DNA of 5,155 nucleotides, from NCBI GenBank assembly GCA_023439425.1, contig JAEXNZ010000336.1, positions 1 through 5,155 of the forward strand, given 5' to 3'. Made by a program: the position numbers and the translations under genes. The notes beneath the pieces were generated by a model. That model was not told where the DNA came from. It was given only the letters and a program-made list of their open reading frames with translations, and did no database searches. Below, in pieces: positions 1 to 4,853 of this stretch (positions are counted from its first letter, which is position 1; every line of letters starts with the position of its first letter). Source of the stretch: Pseudomonadota bacterium (GTDB lineage: Bacteria > Pseudomonadota > Gammaproteobacteria > Xanthomonadales > Xanthomonadaceae).

Positions 1-161
1 CCCCCACCCAGCGCCAATCCGATCCGTGGCCGGGTATCACCCGCCGCGCGCACGCCGCAGCTGTTACCGGTGGGCATGTTCACCACGTCCGCCGCCCGCG
101 CGGTGCCTGCCGCGCACAGCACCGTGATCAACACGATCCACCGGGCCACGCTCAGCGCCAT
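1..161 (-). CDS. Patatin-like phospholipase family protein, secreted, 5' part only
   Basis: The first 53 codons of a gene that runs off the left edge. Translation gives MALSVARWIVLITVLCAAG, then TARAAD, a typical Sec signal peptide with likely cleavage after residue 24 (ARA-A/D region). It ends in RPRIGLALGGG at residues 44-54, which matches the start of the patatin domain, where the glycine-rich oxyanion-hole motif GGGxRG follows a short beta strand. The catalytic Ser (GxSxG) and Asp would lie outside the window. AGGTGGG at 174-168 sits 6 nt before the ATG and fixes the start. The gene overlaps the stop of the upstream barrel gene by 10 nt, so the two are probably translationally coupled. 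Family members are lipid acyl hydrolases. A signal peptide suggests periplasmic, outer-membrane or exported action, as in PlpD-type (type Vd) proteins. Whether this one carries its own POTRA and barrel cannot be seen. Confidence 0.85.
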   Translation of the reverse strand, partial: MALSVARWIVLITVLCAAGTARAADVVNMPTGNSCGVRAAGDTRPRIGLALGG

Positions 162-1312
162 GGCGAACCCACCTGGATGTAGAACGTCTCATCCTCCGGG
201 CCCCCCGCGTAGTCCACGCCGACGTGCATGCCCAGCTGGCGGGCGATCAGATAACGGAAGCCTGCACCTTTCGCTACTTCGTCGCTGCCCTCGCTGAAAC
301 TGTTGTGCCGCCCCCAGGTACGCCCTGCCCCGACGAAGCCGACCAGCGCCCAGCGCGAGGTCATGTTCCAGCGCAGCTCGGTTTCCAGCACCGCCGCACG
401 GGTGTCCTGGTAGCGCGCTGAGCCGATGCCGCGCAGGTCGATGTACGGCAGGCGGTAGAACGGAATGTCACCGTTGGCCCAGCGGGCGTCCACGCGCCCA
501 CCCAGCACGAAGGCCTTGCCCAGCGGCCAGTAGCCGTAGGCATGCCCACGGTAGCTTTGGAACGCACTATCGCTGCCGATGCCCGGCAGGTAGGCATTGC
601 CCTCAATCATCCCGAGCCAGCCACTGGACGGGCTGAAGGTGTTGTCGCGGCTGTCGTATTCCAGCGACAGCCCCAGCCCTGAACTCTTCGTACCGAGCTC
701 GCGTGGGGTGAAGTTGACCCGGTCGGACTCAACATCGAAGCCGATGTCCATGTCCATGTAGATCCAGGCCAGACCCACATACAGATCGCGCGCGCCCAGC
801 CGGCGGAAACCCTGCTGGAAGGACACGATGCCATCCACGTTGTAGTCGATCTCCAACGGTGGCAGTCGCCGCCCCGGGGTGTGATAGGCCAGGTTGAGAG
901 ATGTTTTGGCAACACCGCCGCGATAGCGCCAGCGGTCATCGTCGAAATGCAGCGACGCCCCGACGCCGTAGGCTTCACTGCCATTGCTGGTGCGCATCGC
1001 ACCGGCTCCGTACAGATTGGGACGGGTCACCGTGCCGGATTCGGCGGCTGCACTGTCACTGGCATGCGGACGTTGGAAGAACGCCAATGCCAGGCCGCCG
1101 CCGTTGCCCAGCGCGGGGTCTGTGATGATGATCGGCACCGGCAGAAAGCCACGGTGGTCCAGCAACCAGTGCGACATGTCGAAGCGCCCGTCTTCCGGGT
1201 CACGGAACACGGACGCCTTCGGGGTCCCGGCGCTGGGCGTCTGCGTCTGCGCGGCAGCGATGGCAGGCAGCAACACCAGACAGACTGTGAGCAGCGGTGC
1301 GCGGATCGACAC
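152..1312 (-). CDS. Omp85/BamA-TamA-type outer-membrane beta-barrel protein without POTRA domains
   Basis: A 386-residue protein with a signal peptide (residues 1-21, LLPAIAAA before QTQ), a short linker, and then a barrel-like region from about residue 50 to the end with alternating aromatic strands. Two signatures point to the bacterial surface antigen (Omp85) barrel: LEYDSRDNTFSPSSGW at residues 217-232 and DLRGIGSARYQD at 292-303. The second corresponds to the loop-6 VRGF/Y motif, here LRGI. No room exists for POTRA domains, since only about 30 residues separate the signal peptide from the barrel. The protein ends FYIQVGSPWR, so the aromatic residue usual at the C-terminus is penultimate. 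The start is GTG at 1312, supported by GAGGTGA 4 nt upstream and by the signal peptide that follows; the open frame extends further upstream but runs through the lipoprotein gene. It likely sits in the outer membrane. Its stop overlaps the patatin gene by 10 nt. Function is unknown; a role in exporting or anchoring the neighbouring patatin is inference. Confidence 0.85.
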   Translation of the reverse strand: MSIRAPLLTVCLVLLPAIAAAQTQTPSAGTPKASVFRDPEDGRFDMSHWLLDHRGFLPVPIIITDPALGNGGGLALAFFQRPHASDSAAAESGTVTRPNLYGAGAMRTSNGSEAYGVGASLHFDDDRWRYRGGVAKTSLNLAYHTPGRRLPPLEIDYNVDGIVSFQQGFRRLGARDLYVGLAWIYMDMDIGFDVESDRVNFTPRELGTKSSGLGLSLEYDSRDNTFSPSSGWLGMIEGNAYLPGIGSDSAFQSYRGHAYGYWPLGKAFVLGGRVDARWANGDIPFYRLPYIDLRGIGSARYQDTRAAVLETELRWNMTSRWALVGFVGAGRTWGRHNSFSEGSDEVAKGAGFRYLIARQLGMHVGVDYAGGPEDETFYIQVGSPWR

Positions 1313-1316
1313 GGCA

Positions 1317-1323
1317 TCACCTC
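1317..1323 (-). promoter_or_regulatory. Strong ribosome binding site fixing the GTG start of the barrel gene
   Basis: The minus strand reads GAGGTGA, 4 nt before GTG at 1312. An ATG at 1317-1315 is in a different frame and overlaps the site, so it is not the start. This site is why the barrel protein begins at a GTG rather than at any upstream in-frame ATG. Confidence 0.75.
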
Positions 1324-1326
1324 GTG

Positions 1327-1345
1327 CCGCGCTGCACCCGCGCGG
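1327..1345 (-). repeat. Short GC hairpin just before the barrel gene's ribosome binding site
   Basis: In the transcript, CCGCGC and GCGCGG (6 bp) flank a 7-nt loop, GGGTGCA. The hairpin ends only 3 nt before the GAGGTGA ribosome binding site. It may influence ribosome access. In GC-rich DNA a 6-bp stem can arise by chance, so the regulatory meaning is uncertain. Confidence 0.4.
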
Positions 1346-1363
1346 TAGGAAGGAAGAGGTGCA

Positions 1364-1406
1364 CGGCGTCGCGTCGCTGGGGAGGGAGAGCCGCGACGCG
1401 ACGCCG
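1364..1406 (-). repeat. Perfect 14-bp inverted repeat between the lipoprotein and barrel genes
   Basis: The arms are 1364-1377 (CGGCGTCGCGTCGC on the plus strand) and 1393-1406 (its exact reverse complement), around a 15-nt spacer. A further two pairs (1361-1362 with 1408-1409) are possible past one mismatch. As RNA this would be a very stable stem-loop. On the minus strand it starts 22 nt after the lipoprotein stop and is followed by TGCACCTCTTCCTTCC, which is pyrimidine-rich but has no uninterrupted U run. It is therefore not a textbook intrinsic terminator. Possible roles are partial terminator, mRNA 3'-end stabiliser for the lipoprotein message, or operator. It does not begin with the GTAG typical of Stenotrophomonas REP-like elements. 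Confidence 0.65.
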
Positions 1407-1427
1407 CGCGATGAAGCGAAGCGTGGC

Positions 1428-1973
1428 TCAGCGCGCCGCTGCGCTGCCCGGCGGGAAATCGGCGAACATCTCGTCGAGGCCGGCTTCCACCGCCGCATTG
1501 ACCCGATCGGTCGAGCTGGGCACGGTGCCGCTGGCCGACCCACGCCACACCGCCTGCTTGGTGCGCGAATCGAACATGTCCACCACCAGGGTGCCGACGT
1601 CATAGGTGTGCACGGTGGTGGTGGACGAGGCCATGCCCATGCCGCCACCCCAGCCACCGCGCCAGCCCCAGCCGCCCATGCCGGTGCCGGTGTAGAACGT
1701 ATCCAGGGTCTGGCGCTGGCTGTTGGCGATGTTGGCGACCAGCGCGATGTCGCCGTTGGGGGCTTCGGTCAGGCCGCGCGCGCGCAGCCGTGCATCCACG
1801 CCATCCACGATCCGCTGCACCACCAGCGGCGAAGCGCCCTGCGGCTTCTGCGCCCAGCTGTAGGTCTTGAAGGAGGCAAAGTTGGCGCTCGGGTCGTGGT
1901 CGGTGCGCACCGTGGGCGACGACGCACAGGCCACCAGGCCGGTCGCCAGAACAGCAAGGACGAAGGCTTTCAT
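1428..1973 (-). CDS. DUF4136 domain lipoprotein
   Basis: A 181-residue predicted lipoprotein. The signal peptide ends in a canonical lipobox, LVAC, with the lipidated Cys at residue 16. Residue +2 is Ala, not Asp, which fits outer-membrane sorting. The mature part resembles DUF4136: an early DPSANFASFKTYSW segment (28-40), a middle VDARLRARGLTE stretch (59-70), and the hallmark GTLVVDMFDSRTKQAVWRG at 127-145. Residues 95-114 form a Gly/Trp/Met-rich loop (including GGWGWRGGWGGGMGM) inside the domain. The ATG at 1973 is chosen, with GGAG at 1986-1983, 9 nt upstream; the adjacent in-frame GTG at 1976 (6 nt spacing) would add one residue only. It is the first gene after a 101-nt gap and precedes the barrel gene by 115 nt. 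DUF4136 lipoproteins have no firmly established biochemical role. Confidence 0.9.
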   Translation of the reverse strand: MKAFVLAVLATGLVACASSPTVRTDHDPSANFASFKTYSWAQKPQGASPLVVQRIVDGVDARLRARGLTEAPNGDIALVANIANSQRQTLDTFYTGTGMGGWGWRGGWGGGMGMASSTTTVHTYDVGTLVVDMFDSRTKQAVWRGSASGTVPSSTDRVNAAVEAGLDEMFADFPPGSAAAR

Positions 1974-2074
1974 CACAGCAGACTCCAGCGTCGTGAACAG
2001 GGTTTCAGGCTAGCGCTCCGCCACCGGCCGGAGCATCCGCATAACTACGCAGAACGGGCAGAAAAACTACCGGT
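1974..2074. other. Intergenic gap between the two operons, with a short hairpin
   Basis: A 101-nt gap after the five-gene run and before the lipoprotein gene. It is the likeliest place for the end of one transcript and a promoter for the next. It contains an inverted repeat, GCTCCG at 2015-2020 and CGGAGC at 2029-2034, with an 8-nt loop and an overlapping CCGGCCGG palindrome at 2024-2031. No U tract follows in either direction. The minus-strand run GTTTTTC just after the upstream stop has no convincing stem before it. TAGTTAT at 2047-2041 looks like a -10 element, but no -35 match lies at a proper distance. Neither terminator nor promoter can be called firmly. Confidence 0.4.
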
Positions 2075-2626
2075 TCAGCGCGGCGCGTTGATCACCACGT
2101 ACTGCACGCTGGTGCCGGCGTAGCGCGGCTCATACCAGTCGTTCCCGCACTGCTGGTAGGCCACACCGTTGATCACGGTGGTCACGCAGCTGGGTGGCAG
2201 CGAATACACGATGGACCCGATCACTGCCCGCGTGACTGCCACACCCGCCGTCACGGCGGCAGCAGTGGCAAAGGGATGGTCATCCCAGTCGTTCCAGTGG
2301 TCGTCATGGTCGTAGTGGTGATCCACATCGACGTGGACGTCACGGTCGATGTTGCGGTTCACATTCCGGTTCACGTCGCGGTTGCGGTCGATGTTCCGGT
2401 TGTGGTCGATGTTGCGGTTGGCACCGCCGCCGGCAGGCCGGTTCACAGGATGATTCGCAGGTCGCTGGGCGGCACGGTTCACATTGGCGTGCGCCGAGGC
2501 GCGTGCACCACCGCCGCCGCGATGCCCGTGCTGGGCCGACGCGGTTTCGAACATCGCCGGGGCCAGCCCCAACGCGGCAGAGGCCAGCGCCGTCAGCAGC
2601 AGCGTTCTTACAGAGGGCATGCTCAT
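2075..2626 (-). CDS. Secreted protein with Asn-Arg-Asp repeats and a His/Asp-rich tract, function unknown
   Basis: A 183-residue protein that I cannot assign to a characterised family. In order it shows: a signal peptide with likely cleavage at ASA/Q (residue 31); a Gly/Ala/His linker; an imperfect repeat at 70-95 built on NRNID, NRNV and NRD units; a very His/Asp/Trp-rich segment at 98-117 (DVDHHYDHDDHWNDWDDH); an Ala/Val-rich hydrophobic segment at 119-142 that could associate with or span a membrane; and a C-terminal module with Cys147 and Cys160 (SCVTTVINGVAYQQCG), probably a disulfide, then WYEPRYAG. The His/Asp tract could bind divalent metal, which is inference from composition. The frame stays open upstream to 2785 but that part lies inside the preceding gene. 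The ATG at 2626 is chosen because it begins the signal peptide and has GGAG 7 nt upstream. It is the last gene of the five-gene run, starting 1 nt after the DUF2092 stop. Confidence 0.85.
   Translation of the reverse strand: MSMPSVRTLLLTALASAALGLAPAMFETASAQHGHRGGGGARASAHANVNRAAQRPANHPVNRPAGGGANRNIDHNRNIDRNRDVNRNVNRNIDRDVHVDVDHHYDHDDHWNDWDDHPFATAAAVTAGVAVTRAVIGSIVYSLPPSCVTTVINGVAYQQCGNDWYEPRYAGTSVQYVVINAPR
2344..2419 (-). repeat. Imperfect coding repeats encoding NRNID units
   Basis: The 16-mer GGTCGATGTTGCGGTT (plus strand) occurs identically at 2344-2359 and 2404-2419, with a one-base variant at 2386-2401. More diverged copies lie between them. The two right-hand copies are 18 nt apart, so each unit adds six residues. 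All copies keep the reading frame and encode NRNID or close variants (residues 70-95), consistent with expansion by slippage or recombination within the gene. Confidence 0.8.
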
Positions 2627-2627
2627 C

Positions 2628-3446
2628 TCAGTTCTCCGCGTCAGGCTCAACAACGGCAACAGCCACCGGCACCAGCTTGATCCGGTGGGCGTCCGCCGGT
2701 GGGGTGAAGGCGAATGCGCTTTCCGGCACCGGCGTGCGGGTATCCCAGCGCAGGCGCGCCCGGTACTGAGGCTGCGCCGGGTCATCCAGCGAATTGATGA
2801 TCAGCTTCACCGGCAGTGAGCTCGCCTTGGAGATCCACACCTGCCAGTCCACGCCGTCCTGCTGGAACGCGTACTGCTCGATCGGCTCACCGGCCTGGGT
2901 GCCCCCGCCGATATGCCGTGCGCTGCGGATGAGGCTGCTGGGCGCTTTGTCGGTGCCCCACAGGAACATGTCGGCCAGCGGGAACTCGATGTCATAGCGC
3001 GTGGCCGCCTGTTCCACCAGCTCGCCCAGGGTCGCATGCAGGCCGTCCACCTGCGCGTAGTACTTCAGCTTCGGGGCATACACGGTGAGCGCCTTGCCGT
3101 CATAGATCAGCTGGCGCTGCTGGCGGTCGCTGTCGAGCTCCACGAACACCTGGTTGGGTCGTTTGACCCGGTAGCTGACCTTGCCGTCCAGCTCGATCTT
3201 CTGCCCGTCTTCCAGCACCACTTCAGTACTGGCATCGGAGGTCAACGAGAACTGTTTGAGGGCGCGCAACGCGGCTCCCATGCGTTCAAGCGCAGCCAGT
3301 GCTTCGGGGTCGCGTTCGGATGCGGGCGCTGCAGCGGCGGTGGTCGCAGGCTTGGACGTGGCGGCCTGCGCGGGCAGGCCCAGCGTGCCCAGGCCGGCCA
3401 GCAGCAGGCAGGTGGCGGCACTGAGCGCAGTGGTGGAACGATTCAT
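2628..3446 (-). CDS. DUF2092 family periplasmic protein
   Basis: A 272-residue protein with a Sec signal peptide (cleavage likely after AQA, residue 28) and an Ala/Thr/Pro-rich linker to about residue 44. The rest resembles DUF2092: DPEALAALERMGAALRALKQF (46-66), in which a helix precedes the sheet; VSYRVKRPNQVFVEL (90-104); LIYDGKALTVYAPKLKYYAQV (113-133); and YDIEFPLADMFLW (151-163). This layout is like the LolA/LppX-type half-barrel fold that handles lipids, but any lipid role here is inference. Two ATGs fit, at 3452 and 3446. The ribosome site AGGAG (3459-3455) lies 2 nt from the first and 8 nt from the second, so 3446 is preferred; the other adds Met-Arg. The gene follows the barrel gene by 12 nt, and its stop is 1 nt from the next start, so it is part of one operon. 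Confidence 0.88.
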   Translation of the reverse strand: MNRSTTALSAATCLLLAGLGTLGLPAQAATSKPATTAAAAPASERDPEALAALERMGAALRALKQFSLTSDASTEVVLEDGQKIELDGKVSYRVKRPNQVFVELDSDRQQRQLIYDGKALTVYAPKLKYYAQVDGLHATLGELVEQAATRYDIEFPLADMFLWGTDKAPSSLIRSARHIGGGTQAGEPIEQYAFQQDGVDWQVWISKASSLPVKLIINSLDDPAQPQYRARLRWDTRTPVPESAFAFTPPADAHRIKLVPVAVAVVEPDAEN

Positions 3447-3454
3447 ACGCATCT

Positions 3455-3459
3455 CTCCT
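3455..3459 (-). promoter_or_regulatory. Ribosome binding site overlapping the upstream stop codon
   Basis: AGGAG begins with the A of the TGA that ends the outer-membrane barrel gene (TGAGGAGAG). Its 8-nt spacing to ATG 3446 and 2-nt spacing to ATG 3452 favours 3446 as the DUF2092 start. The arrangement lets terminating ribosomes restart directly. Confidence 0.65.
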
Positions 3460-4430
3460 CAGAATCCAGCACTGATCGCCACGCTCCAGGGATCGCCCTC
3501 GAAGCGGTTGCGCACGCTGAATTCACTGATGTAACGGAACGAGATGTCCAGGTGCTCCCCCCCGGACCACTTCTTGCCATAGGTCAGCACCGGGCCTACG
3601 CCCCACGAGCGTCCTTTGAACCCATTCAACTGATCGGCCAGATCGCTGTCGTCGTCCTGCACCTGCTGGATCCACCCGGCCGCCGCACCAAAGCCCCAGC
3701 CACTAGGGGTACGCTTCACCAGCAGTGCGTCGGAACGCAGAACCAGGCCGTTCTTGTAGTCGGTGTCGTCATTGCGGCTGTACCAGTCGAACGCGCCCAG
3801 CACGCTGAACTCCAGCGTGCCCTGCTGGAACAGATGGGTGTAGCCGACGCTGGGCGACAGCGTCCAGACATTCAGACCGGGGTTGGCAAGGTTGTCGGGG
3901 TTGTACTTCGCGGTCGGGGCATACACGTACAGCCCCATCGAGACATGCTCGACCTCACTGATGTGATAGCCGGCAATGAACGGCGCGAAGTACACGTCGA
4001 ACAGGTTGGAGGCGCTGTCGCTGACCCGGATCTGGTTGCCCAATGGGCCCTGCAGGCCTGCCTCGATGTCGAGGTTGATGTAGGGCACGGTCAACATCGA
4101 GGCGAAGTTCCAGCGCCCGGTCTTCGTCGGCCACACGTACACGCCGGTCGCCGCGGTGATGTTCGCGTCTGCATCCAGACCCAGCGATATCCGGCCGGCA
4201 ATAGGTGCGGCGCGACTGCCACGGATGCTGCCGTCGTACTGGAGATAGCTCAACGACCACTGGAACCCTGGCTCCGGTGGAATCACGCCCGCATAGGGCG
4301 TGATCTGCATGCCCGTGATGGAACGCCCCAGCGCACCTTCGGTCGCCTGCGCACCGCCTGCCAGCGCCAGCATGGCCAGCGCCAACAGCGCTGTGACGGG
4401 CTTCACGCGGCGGAATCGGACCTTGTTCAT
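3459..4430 (-). CDS. SphA / phenol-MetA-pathway-type outer-membrane beta-barrel protein
   Basis: A 323-residue protein with a signal peptide (RFRRVK basic start, hydrophobic core 13-24, cleavage after AQA at 29). The mature part has alternating hydrophobic and aromatic strands and ends in Phe (VAISAGF), as outer-membrane barrels do. It resembles the SphA / Phenol_MetA_deg family (PF13557): SNLFDVYFAPFIAGYHISE (141-159), GLYVYAPTAKYNPDNLANPGLNVWTLSPSVG (166-196), NDDTDYKNG (220-228), and a final FRYISEFSVRNRFEGD (298-313). Some relatives sit in aromatic or hydrophobic compound degradation clusters and are thought to help solute uptake. The substrate here is unknown, and no catabolic genes are visible. 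Its ATG overlaps the TGA of the DUF1622 gene (ATGA), and an excellent ribosome site, GGAGGTGA, precedes it, so high translation is likely. Confidence 0.88.
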   Translation of the reverse strand: MNKVRFRRVKPVTALLALAMLALAGGAQATEGALGRSITGMQITPYAGVIPPEPGFQWSLSYLQYDGSIRGSRAAPIAGRISLGLDADANITAATGVYVWPTKTGRWNFASMLTVPYINLDIEAGLQGPLGNQIRVSDSASNLFDVYFAPFIAGYHISEVEHVSMGLYVYAPTAKYNPDNLANPGLNVWTLSPSVGYTHLFQQGTLEFSVLGAFDWYSRNDDTDYKNGLVLRSDALLVKRTPSGWGFGAAAGWIQQVQDDDSDLADQLNGFKGRSWGVGPVLTYGKKWSGGEHLDISFRYISEFSVRNRFEGDPWSVAISAGF

Positions 4431-4840
4431 GACTTCACCTCCAAGGGTGACCTTGTGTGGCCTTCATGTCCCTCGCGACGCTCTCTTACTCGCTGCTGAC
4501 GCTCGCGGATCTCGGTGATGTCCTTCTCCAGGAAGTAATTGAGGAAGGTCCGGATCACGGCAATCGCCGCGAGCTGGCCGATGCTGTCCCAGCTGGTGTA
4601 GATGGCCGACTCCAGGATGTCCGCAGCCAGCTGCACCGACAGGCCGGCCACCAGCCAGCGTCCATACTCCAGCCAGATCGAGCGTCGCTGGTCGCCGTCG
4701 GCATCGCCACGGATCAACAGCCACAGCCCCTGGAAGAACAGCTTGGCCGTGGCCAGCGTGATCAGGATCAGCGCCATGAACTCGATCAGGGTGACGATGG
4801 GTTCGGTAATCGTCACCAGCACTTCATGCATTTCGAACAT
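4427..4840 (-). CDS. DUF1622 family small membrane protein
   Basis: A 137-residue integral membrane protein of the DUF1622 family (PF07784). Hydrophobic segments lie at about 14-43, 62-82 and 88-104. The most typical part is LAADILESAIYTSWDSIGQLAAIAVIRTFLNYFLEKDI (71-108), matching the family's AADI...W..L..LAAI..IRTFLNYFLE core. A charged tail follows (ERQQRVRERREGHEGH), probably cytoplasmic. The open frame reaches 4885, but the ATG at 4840 is chosen because AGGAG sits 6 nt upstream and the upstream part would overlap the FGE gene. It begins 13 nt after the FGE stop and shares an ATGA with the next gene. Its last codons (EVKS) contain the ribosome site of the downstream gene. The family has no established function. 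Confidence 0.9.
   Translation of the reverse strand: MFEMHEVLVTITEPIVTLIEFMALILITLATAKLFFQGLWLLIRGDADGDQRRSIWLEYGRWLVAGLSVQLAADILESAIYTSWDSIGQLAAIAVIRTFLNYFLEKDITEIRERQQRVRERREGHEGHTRSPLEVKS
4435..4442 (-). promoter_or_regulatory. Full-length Shine-Dalgarno site inside the end of the DUF1622 gene
   Basis: GGAGGTGA on the minus strand matches the 16S anti-Shine-Dalgarno end over 8 bases and lies 4 nt before ATG 4430. It is embedded in the DUF1622 codons for Leu-Glu-Val-Lys. It suggests the outer-membrane barrel is made at a higher level than its upstream partner. Confidence 0.75.
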
Positions 4841-4846
4841 GGCAGG

Positions 4847-4851
4847 CTCCT
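4847..4851 (-). promoter_or_regulatory. Ribosome binding site that decides the DUF1622 start
   Basis: AGGAG lies 6 nt before ATG 4840 and just after the FGE stop. It favours this start over the longer in-frame ATG at 4885, which lies inside the FGE gene. Confidence 0.7.
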
Positions 4852-4853
4852 GA

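Noticed and set aside
1313..1657. N-terminal extension of the barrel gene to 1657
   Set aside because: The frame is open but overlaps the lipoprotein gene and gives a Pro/Trp/Arg-rich stretch. The signal peptide and ribosome site place the start at GTG 1312.
2015..2034. Intrinsic terminator between the two operons
   Set aside because: The stem is only 6 bp with an 8-nt loop, and no T run follows on either strand.
2041..2070. Promoter before the lipoprotein gene
   Set aside because: TAGTTAT resembles a -10 box, but no hexamer at 16-18 nt upstream resembles a -35 box.
984..2123. A 379-codon plus-strand open frame
   Set aside because: It lies antisense to the barrel gene, the lipoprotein gene and two intergenic gaps, with an Arg/Ala/His-rich product and no family features.
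2344..2419. CRISPR-like array
   Set aside because: The repeats are short, imperfect, 18 or 42 nt apart, have no spacers of constant length and keep a coding frame.
2276..2680. Plus-strand frame with a Val/Asp/His-repeat product
   Set aside because: The repeated look is the antisense reading of the NRNID repeat. The minus-strand gene has the signal peptide, ribosome site and operon spacing.
2913..4499. Long 528-codon plus-strand open frame
   Set aside because: It runs antisense through three genes with clear family matches and signal peptides, and crosses gene boundaries. Its protein is a compositional mix with no recognisable domain; long antisense frames are common in GC-rich DNA.
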